A stretch of DNA of 64,000 nucleotides. It comes from Betaproteobacteria bacterium. Lineage in GTDB: Bacteria > Pseudomonadota > Gammaproteobacteria > Burkholderiales > Usitatibacteraceae. This document shows positions 1 to 9,035 of this stretch, one piece after another. The translations under genes and the position numbers were made by a program. Positions within the stretch are counted from its first letter, which is position 1, and each line of letters opens with the position of its first letter. The stretch is from assembly GCA_016720925.1 (NCBI GenBank), contig JADKJR010000004.1, positions 349,378-413,377 of the forward strand. Direction: 5' to 3'. The notes under the pieces are model-generated. The model was not told the origin of the DNA. It did not search any database and saw nothing but the letters and a program-made list of their open reading frames with translations.

Positions 1-719
1 TCTCCTGGATGCTGCTTAGCTACGCAGGCCTTAACTACTGGTTCGCGCTTATATTGGCGCCCATTGGTGTCGCCATCATTGGCGTCATTATCGAAAAAAC
101 CATGCTGCGCTGGCTGTATCAACTCGATCACCTTTACGGCTTGCTGCTGACGTTTGGCCTCGCACTCATCATGGAAGGCATCTTCCGGCACAACTATGGT
201 TCGTCCGGCCAGCCCTATGAGCTACCTGAGATATTCAGAGGCGCGTTTGACCTAGGATTCATGTTCCTGCCCAAGTATCGCGCGTGGGTGGTCGTGATGT
301 CCATTGTCGTTTGCCTCGCGACCTGGTATGTCATTGAAAAAACCCGGCTTGGCGCGTATCTGCGTGCCGGAACAGAAAACCCGAAACTGGTGCAATCATT
401 CGGGATCAATGTGCCGCTGATGGTGACGCTGACGTATGCCTTCGGTGTGGGCCTTGCGGGGCTGGCCGGCGTAATGGCCGCACCGGTCTACCTGGTTAAC
501 CCGACGATGGGATCGGGCATCATCATCGTCGTCTTTGCCGTGGTTGTGATTGGCGGCATGGGATCAATTCTTGGTTCCATCATTACGGGTCTTGCCCTTG
601 GGCTGATCGAAGGATTGACCAAAGTGTTTTACCCCGAGGCGTCGAACACCGTGGTATTCGTGATCATGGCGATAGTATTGTTGATTCGTCCCGCAGGATT
701 GTTCGGGCGGGAGAAGTAA
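1..719 (+). CDS. livH: Branched-chain amino acid ABC transporter permease LivH (5' partial)
   Basis: Inner-membrane permease subunit of a LivHMGF-type importer for branched-chain amino acids or related substrates. The frame is open from the window edge, so the N-terminus is missing: about 238 residues are visible against roughly 290-300 usual for the family. The sequence is a chain of hydrophobic segments and holds the family's cytoplasmic loop (EKTRLGAYLRAGTENPKL), which contacts the ATPases, and a C-terminal GGMGSILGSIITG segment. The stop overlaps the livM start by one base (TAATG), so the two are translationally coupled. The ATPase and binding-protein genes are not in the window and may lie upstream. 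Substrate is inferred from family and from the Leu/Val catabolic genes further along. Confidence 0.93.
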   Translation, partial: SWMLLSYAGLNYWFALILAPIGVAIIGVIIEKTMLRWLYQLDHLYGLLLTFGLALIMEGIFRHNYGSSGQPYELPEIFRGAFDLGFMFLPKYRAWVVVMSIVVCLATWYVIEKTRLGAYLRAGTENPKLVQSFGINVPLMVTLTYAFGVGLAGLAGVMAAPVYLVNPTMGSGIIIVVFAVVVIGGMGSILGSIITGLALGLIEGLTKVFYPEASNTVVFVIMAIVLLIRPAGLFGREK

Positions 720-1638
720 TGAAAAACAAGACCGCCGTTCTTTATCTGGTGCTGTTGGTGGCCGCCTGCATTGCGCCTTTTGTCGGCTACCCGTTGTTTC
801 TGATGAAGTGCCTGTGCTTTGCGCTCTTTGCCTGCGCCTTCAATCTGCTGATCGGCTTCACCGGGCTACTTCTTTCGGGCACGCCATGTTTTTCGGGTTC
901 GCTGCCTATGCCTGCGGGCATTCCGCCAAGATTTGGGGCTGGACACCGGAAGTAGCCATTTTGTTTGGTACCGGATCGGCGGCGCTGATCGGTCTGGTCG
1001 TGGGATGGCTGGCGGTACGACGTCAGGGAATCTACTTTGCGATGGTTACGCTGGCCTTGTCGCAGATGATCTATTTCGTTTGCGTACAGGCGCCGTTCAC
1101 ATATGCCGAAGATGGCATTCAGAGTATTCCCCGCGGCAAGCTGCTGGGAATCATCGATCTGCATAACGACACGGTCATGTATTTTTTTGTGCTGGCGATT
1201 TTCGTCGGTGCGTTCTGGCTGATTAACCGCGTGATCCATTCCCCGTTCGGCCAGGTGCTGAAATCGATTCGTGAAAATGAGCCGCGGGCACTGTCGCTGG
1301 GCTATGACGTTGACAAGTACAAGCTGGTGGTATTCATCCTCTCTGCCGCGCTCGCAGGCTTGGCTGGTGCCACCAAGTCCCTTGCCTTGGGTCTGGCCAC
1401 TTTGACGGATGTAACTTGGCAAATGTCCGGTGAAGTCGTGCTGATGACTTTGCTCGGTGGAATGGGCACGATTCTCGGCCCGGTGGTCGGGGCATCGACC
1501 ATCATCGCGATGGAGAATTATCTTTCCGGTTTCGGCTCCTGGGTGACCATCATCATGGGGGCCACCTTCGTAGTGTGCGTGCTGGCGTTTCGCCGCGGCA
1601 TCGTGGGCGAGATCGAGCACCGGTTCCTGCGCAAGTAG
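719..1638 (+). CDS. livM: Branched-chain amino acid ABC transporter permease LivM, frameshifted
   Basis: Second permease subunit, partner of LivH. Residues 1-51 read in the frame starting at 719 (MKNKTAVLYLVLL...LLIGFTGLL). The rest of the protein, from SFGHAMFFGFAAYACG onward, reads in the +1 frame through 1638. The family expects GLLSFGHAMFFG, and restoring one T in the CTTCTTTC run near 868-876 rebuilds a normal permease of about 306 residues, including the EAA-like loop SIRENEPRALSLGY. So there is a one-base deletion, which is either a sequencing error or a real lesion. No other damage is visible, which favours error or a very young mutation. It is tightly coupled to livH and is followed by a 183-bp gap before etfB. 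Confidence 0.88.
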
Positions 1639-1763
1639 CGCCCGATTGCCCGCGCGAGTTTTGCTTGTGCGCCGCCCGCAAACGCACACGGCCTGCGTTT
1701 TTGACCTATGTCTTGTTTGCTTGAAAAATACACGTGAGTGAATTTGGCCGGTCGGTTCTCGTC

Positions 1764-1769
1764 TATAAT
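1764..1769 (+). promoter_or_regulatory. Candidate -10 box upstream of etfBA
   Basis: A perfect TATAAT lies 52 bases before the etfB ATG in the gap after livM. A good -35 is not evident at 16-18 bases spacing; TTGGCC at 1744 is too close (14 bases). It is the best sigma-70-like signal in the gap and would let etfBA be transcribed separately from livHM. This is a motif match only. Confidence 0.4.
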
Positions 1770-1821
1770 TCAAACGCTCGTTTTAATTTCTGAATTCCCT
1801 TCTCTCAAGAGCGAAAGCCGC

Positions 1822-2571
1822 ATGAAAATACTCGTTCCCGTAAAGCGTGTTGTCGACTACAACGTAAAAGTCCGCGTCAAGGCCGACCAGACCGGTGTCG
1901 ATATTGCCAATGTCAAAATGTCCATGAATCCCTTCGACGAAATTGCCGTCGAGGAGGCTCTGAAACTCAGGGAAGCCGGTGTCGCCACTGAGATCATTGC
2001 GGTTTCCATTGGCGTCACCCAATGTCAGGAAACGCTGCGTACCGCGCTGGCGATGGGAGCGGACCGCGCCATACTGATTGAGACGTCGGCAGAGGTTCAA
2101 CCGCTGGCCGTCGCGAAGCTTCTGAAGGCCATTTGTGACAAGGAAGCGCCGCAAATGGTGCTCCTCGGCAAACAGGCGATTGATGATGACTCCAACCAGA
2201 CCGGCCAGATGCTGGCGGCATTGCTGAATTGGCCGCAGGGAACGTTTGCCTCCAAGGTGACAGTCAGCGGTGGCGAGGTACAAGTCCTTCGTGAAATCGA
2301 CGGCGGCCTTGAGACCGTATCGATCAAGTTGCCCGCGATCATCACCGCTGATTTGCGCTTGAACACACCGCGCTACGCGACGCTGCCGAACATCATGAAG
2401 GCAAAGAAGAAGCCGCTTGACACCATGACGCCGGAAGCGCTTGGCGTTGATATCGCGCCGCGCCTGACGACGCTGAAAGTGGTCGAGCCACCGAAGCGCA
2501 AAGGCGGCGTGATAGTGCCGGACGTCGCGGCACTGGTGGACAAACTCAAAAACGAAGCAAAGGTGATCTGA
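1822..2571 (+). CDS. etfB: Electron transfer flavoprotein beta subunit EtfB
   Basis: Beta subunit (249 residues, usual length) of the soluble heterodimeric flavoprotein that takes electrons from acyl-CoA dehydrogenases and hands them to ETF-ubiquinone oxidoreductase. The start MKILVPVKRVVDYNVKVRVK is the canonical N-terminus; an upstream in-frame ATG at 1738 is rejected because it adds residues foreign to the family. The family signature region around AVEEALKLREAG and the AMP-binding segment VLLGKQAIDDDSNQTGQ are clear. etfA starts immediately after the stop, so they form one operon. It is the likely electron acceptor for the dehydrogenases at 3539, 58368 and 62631. Confidence 0.96.
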   Translation: MKILVPVKRVVDYNVKVRVKADQTGVDIANVKMSMNPFDEIAVEEALKLREAGVATEIIAVSIGVTQCQETLRTALAMGADRAILIETSAEVQPLAVAKLLKAICDKEAPQMVLLGKQAIDDDSNQTGQMLAALLNWPQGTFASKVTVSGGEVQVLREIDGGLETVSIKLPAIITADLRLNTPRYATLPNIMKAKKKPLDTMTPEALGVDIAPRLTTLKVVEPPKRKGGVIVPDVAALVDKLKNEAKVI

Positions 2572-3504
2572 ATGTCATTACTCGTCATTGCCGACCACGA
2601 CGGCACGCATCTCAAGCCGGGCTTTACGAACACCGTTGCCGCCGCGCAGAAAATCGGTGGAGATATTCACGTCCTGGTCGCGGGCAGCGGGTGCACTGCT
2701 GCCGCCGCCGCGGCCGCGGCGGTCACTGGTGTCGCCAAGGTACTCGTCGCCGACGCCGCACACTATGCAGGCGCGCTGCCGGAAAATCTGGCGCCGCTCA
2801 TCGTCGGCCTCGCCAGGAGCTATTCACATGTTCTGGCCCCGGCGACAGCAAGCGGCAAGAACGTATTGCCCCGCGTGGCCGCACTACTGGATGTCGCACA
2901 GATTTCCGACATTGTCGCCGTGGAATCTGCTGATACGTTCGTCCGGCCCATTTACGCGGGCAGTGCATTCGCGACGGTTAAATCGGGCGACGCGATCAAG
3001 GTGATCACGGTGCGTTCCACGGGATTCGACGGCGTCGCGGCGACAGGTGGCAACGCGTCGATTGAAAACATTGCCGCTGGGGCGGATGCCGGTACGTCGC
3101 GCTTCGTCGGCCAGGAGCTCACGAAATCGGATCGGCCGGAACTGGCCGCCGCCAAACGCATTGTCGCGGGTGGCCGCGGCATGGGCGATGGCGATAAATT
3201 CCGCGCCATACTTGAGCCGTTGGCCGACAAACTCAATGCCGCGCTGGGCGCATCGCGTGCAGCCGTCGATGCGGGCTTCGTGCCAAACGATTACCAGGTC
3301 GGCCAGACCGGAAAGATCGTGGCACCTGACCTTTATTTCGCTGTCGGCATTTCCGGCGCGATCCAGCATCTGGCAGGAATGAAAGACAGCAAAGTGATCG
3401 TCGCCATCAACAAGGATGCGGATGCGCCGATTTTCCAGGTCGCGGATTACGGCCTGGTGGGCGATTTGTTCACGATCGTGCCTGAGTTAACCAAAGCCCT
3501 TTGA
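2572..3504 (+). CDS. etfA: Electron transfer flavoprotein alpha subunit EtfA
   Basis: Alpha subunit of ETF, 310 residues, FAD-carrying. The C-terminal FAD-binding signature is visible: VAPDLYFAVGISGAIQHLAG followed by VIVAINKDADAPIFQVADYG. GGRGMGDGDKF in the middle is the usual lead into the FAD domain. The ATG directly follows the etfB TGA with no spacer, so translation is coupled. The dimer is cytoplasmic and serves the acyl-CoA dehydrogenase encoded 34 bases downstream. Confidence 0.96.
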   Translation: MSLLVIADHDGTHLKPGFTNTVAAAQKIGGDIHVLVAGSGCTAAAAAAAAVTGVAKVLVADAAHYAGALPENLAPLIVGLARSYSHVLAPATASGKNVLPRVAALLDVAQISDIVAVESADTFVRPIYAGSAFATVKSGDAIKVITVRSTGFDGVAATGGNASIENIAAGADAGTSRFVGQELTKSDRPELAAAKRIVAGGRGMGDGDKFRAILEPLADKLNAALGASRAAVDAGFVPNDYQVGQTGKIVAPDLYFAVGISGAIQHLAGMKDSKVIVAINKDADAPIFQVADYGLVGDLFTIVPELTKAL

Positions 3505-3538
3505 ACCAGAATGATGTTGTCACCTTGAGAGATTTTCC

Positions 3539-5353
3539 ATGTCCGAATATATCGCCCCCCTGAAAGATATTTCCTTCGTCCTGAAACACGTGGTTGGCCT
3601 TGAGAAAATTGGCAAGTTGCCCGGTTGTGAGGATGTGACCGATGACCTCGCCGATGCCATTTTCGATGAGGCGGGAAAATTTTCCGGCAACGTGCTCTCG
3701 CCGATCAATCGGTCAGGCGATGTGGAGGGGGCGACGTGGCACGACGGCGTCGTCACCACGGCGAAGGGATTCAAGGAGGCGTACGCCAAATACGTTGAAG
3801 GCGGATGGAGCCTTCTCGCGGGGCCAACCGAATTTGGCGGTCAAGGATTGCCACACAGCATTTCGACGCCGGTGGCCGAGATGCTGGGCAGCGCCAACAT
3901 GGCCTTCAAGCTTTGTCCGCTGCTGACTGGCGGCGCGGTCGAGGCGTTTGTGTCGAACGGATCGCAGGCATTGAAAGACATGTTCCTGCCGAAAATGGTG
4001 GCGGGTGAGTGGACCGGCACCATGAATCTCACCGAGCCGCAGGCGGGTTCTGATCTTGCGCAGGTCCGCAGCAAGGCGACCCCGCAGGCCGATGGCACCT
4101 ACAAGATTTCCGGCCAGAAGATTTTTATCACCTATGGCGAGCACGATTACACCGAGAATATTATTCACCTGGTGCTGGCGCGTATCGACGGCGCGCCTGA
4201 GGGCGTGAAAGGTATTTCGCTCTTTGTGGTGCCGAAGTTCATGGTCAACGCGGATGGCTCGCTCGGCGCACGCAACGACGTGAAATGCGCATCCATCGAA
4301 CACAAGCTCGGCATCCATGGCAGCCCGACCTGCGTGATGCTGTTCGGCGAGGAGGGCGGCGCGACCGGCTATGTGATGGGCGAGCCCAACCGCGGCCTTG
4401 AATACATGTTCGTGATGATGAATGCCGCGCGCCTCGGCGTCGGCCTTGAAGGCGTGTCGATTTCCGAACGCGCCTACCAGCTCGCGACGACATGGGCGCG
4501 CGAACGCGTGCAGGGACGGCCGGTAGTGCCGGTTCCCGCGTCCTATGGCGAAAAACCGAAGTCAGTGCCGATCATTTATCACCCGGACGTGAAACGCATG
4601 CTGCTGACGATGCGCGCCTATACGGAAGCGATGCGCGCCCTGATTTACTGGACCGCAAGCTGCCTCGATATCGCGGAGCGCTCCACCAACGAAACCGAAA
4701 AGCGCATGCACCAGTCGCTGGTCGATTTGATGATTCCTATCGTCAAGGGCTGGAGCACGGAAATGGGCATCGAAGTGACGTCGCTCGGCGTGCAGGTGCA
4801 CGGCGGCATGGGCTATATCGAAGAAACCGGCGCCGCGCAGTATTACCGCGACGCGCGTATCTCCGCGATCTACGAAGGCACCACCGGCATCCAGGCCAAC
4901 GATCTGGTCGGACGCAAAGTCGGGCGCGAAAGCGGCCAGACGATGCTCGCCCTCATCAGTGAAATGCAGAAAATATTGCCGTTACTCGACGCCTCCAACG
5001 ACGTCAACCTGAAGGCATACCGCACGGCGCTGACGTCAGGCATCAACGAACTCAAGCGCGCAACCGAATGGATCGTCACCATGTGGGGCGCCAGTCAGGG
5101 CGCCGTGCAGGCAGGCGCCGTGCATTACCTGAAGCTTGCCGGTACCGTATGCGGCGGCTGGTTGATGGCGCGTGCTGCGCTGGTCGCGTCCCAACAACTG
5201 GCGGCGGGTGGAGGCGATACCGATTTCCTGAAAGCCAAGATCCTCACCACGCGCTTCTACGGTGATCACATCATTACCTTGTCAGTGGGATTCGCGGACG
5301 CGATTACCACGGGGGCGGATTCGGTGCTGCAGATGGAAGAAGCGTATTTCTGA
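3539..5353 (+). CDS. Acyl-CoA dehydrogenase, long (~600-residue) type
   Basis: FAD-dependent acyl-CoA dehydrogenase of 604 residues, larger than the ~380-residue short-chain class. The extra length is an N-terminal extension and a C-terminal domain typical of the subgroup related to DmdC and FadE-like enzymes. Visible motifs are the substrate/FAD loop MNLTEPQAGSDLAQVRSKA, the VHGGMGYIEETGAAQYYRD signature, and IYEGTTGIQANDLVGRK, whose Glu is the catalytic base position. It sits 34 bases behind etfA, with GAGA before the ATG, so it is probably co-transcribed with its electron acceptor. The chain length of the substrate cannot be told from sequence; fatty acyl-CoA or phenylpropanoyl-type substrates are both possible. 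Confidence 0.93.
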   Translation: MSEYIAPLKDISFVLKHVVGLEKIGKLPGCEDVTDDLADAIFDEAGKFSGNVLSPINRSGDVEGATWHDGVVTTAKGFKEAYAKYVEGGWSLLAGPTEFGGQGLPHSISTPVAEMLGSANMAFKLCPLLTGGAVEAFVSNGSQALKDMFLPKMVAGEWTGTMNLTEPQAGSDLAQVRSKATPQADGTYKISGQKIFITYGEHDYTENIIHLVLARIDGAPEGVKGISLFVVPKFMVNADGSLGARNDVKCASIEHKLGIHGSPTCVMLFGEEGGATGYVMGEPNRGLEYMFVMMNAARLGVGLEGVSISERAYQLATTWARERVQGRPVVPVPASYGEKPKSVPIIYHPDVKRMLLTMRAYTEAMRALIYWTASCLDIAERSTNETEKRMHQSLVDLMIPIVKGWSTEMGIEVTSLGVQVHGGMGYIEETGAAQYYRDARISAIYEGTTGIQANDLVGRKVGRESGQTMLALISEMQKILPLLDASNDVNLKAYRTALTSGINELKRATEWIVTMWGASQGAVQAGAVHYLKLAGTVCGGWLMARAALVASQQLAAGGGDTDFLKAKILTTRFYGDHIITLSVGFADAITTGADSVLQMEEAYF

Positions 5354-5479
5354 CGGCACGCAAGCGTGAAACTCCAAGACTGGTAAGGATTTCCAACGAT
5401 TGTCGGCTGGGAAGCCGCACCAATACTTGAGTCTTGATATCGCATTTTGGAGGGGGCCGTCGCCGTGGCGTTGGCCTCT

Positions 5480-5655
5480 TTCTATTTGCGGTTCCTTTCC
5501 AACCTTTTTTTCCCCCCAAAAAAAAAGGGTGGGGAGAAGGCCGGACCCGCCCTTGTCCGCCGACGACATCCACTCCCACGCACCAAACAACCGCCCCCCC
5601 CGCCGCCCCCCAACAAAAAAGAAAAAAACACACCCACCCCGGGGGGGGTTTGCCA
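5480..5655 (+). other. Homopolymer-rich degraded duplicate of the downstream sequence
   Basis: The 388-bp gap between the dehydrogenase and the sigma factor holds an odd block with runs of T, C, A and G (for example around 5507-5528 and 5587-5648). Read against 5650-5795 it aligns as a noisy copy: GACATCCACTCCCA matches GACATCCACTTCCA, and ACAACCGCCC...GCCGCC matches ATGACCGACCTTGCCGTCGCC, the start of the sigma factor gene. Substitutions mostly extend neighbouring bases into homopolymers, as low-quality reads do. I see no gene here; the ORFs it creates (such as an N-terminal extension from 5400) are artefacts. Confidence 0.6.
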
Positions 5656-5741
5656 ATCGTTTTCTTTCCCGCAAGAAAAGCTGTGTGAGAATAGGTCCAG
5701 ATCCGCCATTGTCACCGACATCCACTTCCATTTGCCACACA

Positions 5742-6293
5742 ATGACCGACCTTGCCGTCGCCTTTCAGAAAATCGAGCAGGAACACACCGCAGCCCTGGA
5801 CGAAGCCTTTCGTGCCTGGTATCCCGAGCTCAAGAAAATCGCGCATGCCCGGCTGAATCGCAGCGGGCTTGGCGGTTCCATGCAGACTACCGCGCTGGTG
5901 CATGATAGCTACATGAAGCTCGCGACCGGGCCGGACCGGCAGTTTTCGAACCGCCTGCAATTCCTGGCCTACGCGTCGCGCACGCTGCGCAGCATCATCA
6001 TCGATACGATTCGTGAGGAGCGCGCATTGCGCCGTGGCGGGGATTTTGATCTCGTCACACTGGATACCGCGATACAGGAGGGTATCGGCGCAGCGGTTGA
6101 TGTGGAAGCGGTCAATACCGCCATGGATGACCTCGCCAAGCTGGACCCGGCGTTGGCGCGGCTGGTCGAAATGCGTTTCTTTGGCGGCATGTCGGCCGTC
6201 GAAATTGCCGAAGCGCTGGGTATGTCCGAGCGCACCGTACAGCGCGAGTGGACCAAAGCGCGCGCGCTCCTGCTGACAATGATTGAAGACTGA
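5742..6293 (+). CDS. ECF-family RNA polymerase sigma factor
   Basis: Sigma-70 family factor of 183 residues resembling the Sig-70_X6 / ECF group that often sits beside Ser/Thr kinases. Region 2 holds TALVHDSYMKLATG and FLAYASRTLRSIIIDTIREE; region 4 holds the helix-turn-helix MSAVEIAEALGMSERTVQREWTKAR split over residues ~148-172. No anti-sigma gene is adjacent. Two kinases follow at once, so control by phosphorylation, as shown for some ECF43-type factors in Xanthomonas, is an attractive inference. The start MTDLAVAFQKIEQEH is preferred over the longer in-frame ORF because the extension lies in the degraded duplicate. Confidence 0.9.
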   Translation: MTDLAVAFQKIEQEHTAALDEAFRAWYPELKKIAHARLNRSGLGGSMQTTALVHDSYMKLATGPDRQFSNRLQFLAYASRTLRSIIIDTIREERALRRGGDFDLVTLDTAIQEGIGAAVDVEAVNTAMDDLAKLDPALARLVEMRFFGGMSAVEIAEALGMSERTVQREWTKARALLLTMIED

Positions 6294-6392
6294 GCGCATG
6301 GCGGGTTTTCCGGCCCGAAGCCGTTTACCGAAGTAGCGGATTGTGTTTTGGACAGGTTGCCAGCGGCCCGCGTCAGCAAAGCTAGCCAAAAA

Positions 6393-9017
6393 ATGAACAT
6401 TTCCCCTGAACTCTGGCGCCAGATCGATCCGCTCCTGACCGATGCGCTCGACATGGACGATGTCGCGCGCGCGGCGTGGCTGCAGAATCTCGACCAAACC
6501 CACCCGCAACTCTCACCGCTCGTCAGAAAAATGCTGGCTGCGCACGACCGCGCCGAGCGCTCGCAGGAACTGGAGACGGTGCCAAGGCTTGCATCATCCC
6601 CGCCAACGTCGAGCGCGTTTACCGCCGGCCAACGGGTCGGCCCGTTCAGCCTGGTACGTGTACTCGGGCGTGGCGGCATGGGTGAAGTGTGGCTGGCCAA
6701 TCAGGCGGATGGCCGGATCGAGCGCGAAGTCGCGCTCAAACTACCGACGGTTTACCTGCATAGCGACGTCTGGCGCGAACGCCTGCGCCGCGAACGCGAC
6801 ATCCTGGCCAAACTCACGCATCCGAATATCGCAAAATTATTCGATGCCGGCGTCAGCGACGAAGAAGGCAGCCGCGGACAACCCTATCTGGCGCTGGAAT
6901 GCATCGAAGGTGATTCGCTCATCGAGTTTGCCAAAAAAGGCAAATTGCCGATCACGGAGCGCCTGAAACTGTTCCAGCAGATACTCGCCGCCGTCGCGCA
7001 TGCGCATCACCACCTCGTCGTCCACCGCGACCTCAAACCGGCCAACATCCTCATCGACCAAAGCGGGCAGGTGAAGTTACTGGATTTTGGCATCGCCAAG
7101 CTGATCGACGACGGCGACGAAGAAAATGCGGCGGCCGACCTCACGCAGATGGGCGGGCGGATAATGACCCTGCGCTACGCCGCGCCCGAACAGGTAGCCG
7201 ATGGCGTCATCAGCACCGGCACCGACGTCTACGCACTCGGCGTGATCCTGCACGAACTGGTCACCGGCCTGTCACCGTATCGCGCGGTACGCGAAGGCCG
7301 GGCCTTCAAGGAAGCCGCGCTGCTGGGGGAGGAGATCGCCGTGCCCTCGTCACTGGCATCACTGGCAATGACAAGCGACGCGGCGATCGAACGCAAACTC
7401 ACCACGGCAAAGCTGCTCTCGCGGCAGATCGCCGGCGATCTGGACGCCATCATCCTCAAGGCCATGCGCAAGAACCCGGCTGATCGCTACGCCTCGGTGG
7501 ACCAATTCGACGCGGACATCCAGCGCCACCTCGACCACCGCCCGGTGAAAGCACGCGAAGGGAACTGGCGCTACCTTGCCGGGCGCTTTGCGGCGCGCTA
7601 CAAGCTGCCCGTCGCCGCCGCGGCGGCAGTCTTGCTGACGACGGCGATTGGCGTGGTGATGGTGGAGCGCGAGCGGCGGGTGGCGGTGGCGGAGAAGGCG
7701 CGGGCAGAGAAGCACTTCGCCAGTGTGCGCAAGCTTGCGAACTCATTTGTGTTCGATGTCCACAGCGAAATCGAGAATCTCGCAGGATCGCTCAAGGCGC
7801 GCCAGGTGCTGGTCAGCACCGCACTCAAGTATCTGGACAGCCTCGCAGGCGAGAGCCGCGACGACCCGGCGCTCGCGCTGGAAGTGGCGGGCGCATACCG
7901 AAAGCTTGCGGAGATAAAGGGCGATGTCTATAGCTCGTATGTGGGCGAAACGGCAAGCGCGAAACAGAGTGTCGAACGTGCGCGCGCCATTCTGGAGTCT
8001 ATCGGCGCGCGCCAGCCGGACAGTATTCCAATTTTGCGAGAGCAGCGCGTGCTGGGATTGCTCAACGCGCGCCTGCTCACCGATGCGGGCGATTCTGCCG
8101 CCCTGGCCGAAACCGAAAAGGCAGTGGCTATCGCCGAGAAAATTGTGCGCCTGCCAGGAGCCGAGGTCGCCGATCGGCGAAATCTTGGCGCCACGCTGGC
8201 GGCATACGGTTGGACGCTTGATGTGGTCAAATCCGACGCGAGTACTGCGGTGGCAGTACACCAGCGGGCAATTGAAATCCTGGAAACGCTTATACGCGAC
8301 AACCCGGGAGATATGCTTTCCCGGGCAAATCTTGCGGGCGCCTATGCACGCGCATCGATAGGCATTGAAATAAACGGAAAGAAGGACGACCTGCCGCGCG
8401 CCATCGCGCTGATGGAAAAGTCGATCGCCACGTCGGAAGCGCTGATGCGCGACGATGCGACCAATTCTTCGCATCTGCAGGCATTGGTAAAGGCTTACAG
8501 CAATCTCGCCTCAACCCTGCACGAATTCGGCAATCTGGATGCCGCCGGTAACAATATTGCGAAGGCGCGGGAAGCGGTCAAGCGATTGCTGGTGGGTGAA
8601 CCGGGAAACGTGGGTTACACGGTCATGCAAATCCGGGTGCTCGCCGTGTCGAGCCAGATCGAATACACGCGCCACCGATTTGAACAGGCCATCGATCTCG
8701 CGCGCGATGCGATCGCGGTACATGCGCACCTGTCTGCCGAAGCCGGCGACGGAATGCATGCGCGCGCCAATATTGCCGTGGCGCGATCATACATCGGCCT
8801 TGCCCGCGTCGAGTTGGCGAAGAATACCGCGCTCGCGGTGTCACGCCGCCTGGCGTACCTCAAAGAGGCGCGTGAACAATTTGTATTGGCACGTGCATTC
8901 CGGCAGGAATTGGTGGATCGCAAGGTGGATGCGCAAAGTGCGTTGCGGCTGGTTGGAGAAATAAGCACCGAAATCAGGAACTGCGATGCCATGATCGCGC
9001 GACTGGGGGGTGCTTAA
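6393..9017 (+). CDS. Transmembrane Ser/Thr protein kinase with TPR-like sensor half (copy 1)
   Basis: 874 residues. A short N-terminal helical part (1-85) is followed by a Hanks-type kinase domain (~85-370) with glycine loop GRGGMGEVWLA (~92), VALKL lysine, catalytic loop HRDLKPANIL (~211), DFGIAK (~231) and APEQ. One membrane span (LPVAAAAAVLLTTAIGVVMV, ~405-424) leads to a ~450-residue, Ala-rich, helical C-terminal half that looks like degenerate TPR repeats, probably periplasmic. The start MNISPELWRQIDPLLTDALD is chosen because copy 2 begins identically. The gene lies 99 bases after the ECF sigma factor. All catalytic motifs are intact, so activity is expected; its target is unknown. Confidence 0.92.
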   Translation: MNISPELWRQIDPLLTDALDMDDVARAAWLQNLDQTHPQLSPLVRKMLAAHDRAERSQELETVPRLASSPPTSSAFTAGQRVGPFSLVRVLGRGGMGEVWLANQADGRIEREVALKLPTVYLHSDVWRERLRRERDILAKLTHPNIAKLFDAGVSDEEGSRGQPYLALECIEGDSLIEFAKKGKLPITERLKLFQQILAAVAHAHHHLVVHRDLKPANILIDQSGQVKLLDFGIAKLIDDGDEENAAADLTQMGGRIMTLRYAAPEQVADGVISTGTDVYALGVILHELVTGLSPYRAVREGRAFKEAALLGEEIAVPSSLASLAMTSDAAIERKLTTAKLLSRQIAGDLDAIILKAMRKNPADRYASVDQFDADIQRHLDHRPVKAREGNWRYLAGRFAARYKLPVAAAAAVLLTTAIGVVMVERERRVAVAEKARAEKHFASVRKLANSFVFDVHSEIENLAGSLKARQVLVSTALKYLDSLAGESRDDPALALEVAGAYRKLAEIKGDVYSSYVGETASAKQSVERARAILESIGARQPDSIPILREQRVLGLLNARLLTDAGDSAALAETEKAVAIAEKIVRLPGAEVADRRNLGATLAAYGWTLDVVKSDASTAVAVHQRAIEILETLIRDNPGDMLSRANLAGAYARASIGIEINGKKDDLPRAIALMEKSIATSEALMRDDATNSSHLQALVKAYSNLASTLHEFGNLDAAGNNIAKAREAVKRLLVGEPGNVGYTVMQIRVLAVSSQIEYTRHRFEQAIDLARDAIAVHAHLSAEAGDGMHARANIAVARSYIGLARVELAKNTALAVSRRLAYLKEAREQFVLARAFRQELVDRKVDAQSALRLVGEISTEIRNCDAMIARLGGA

Positions 9018-9035
9018 GCCCGGATACGAACTCGT

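Noticed and set aside
787..1773. 328-residue - strand open frame over livM
   Set aside because: Complement of the livM reading frame; livM homology is clear on the + strand despite the frameshift.
5400..5741. N-terminal extension of the sigma factor
   Set aside because: It is coded by the homopolymer block, which looks like a faulty copy; family members start at the ATG at 5742.
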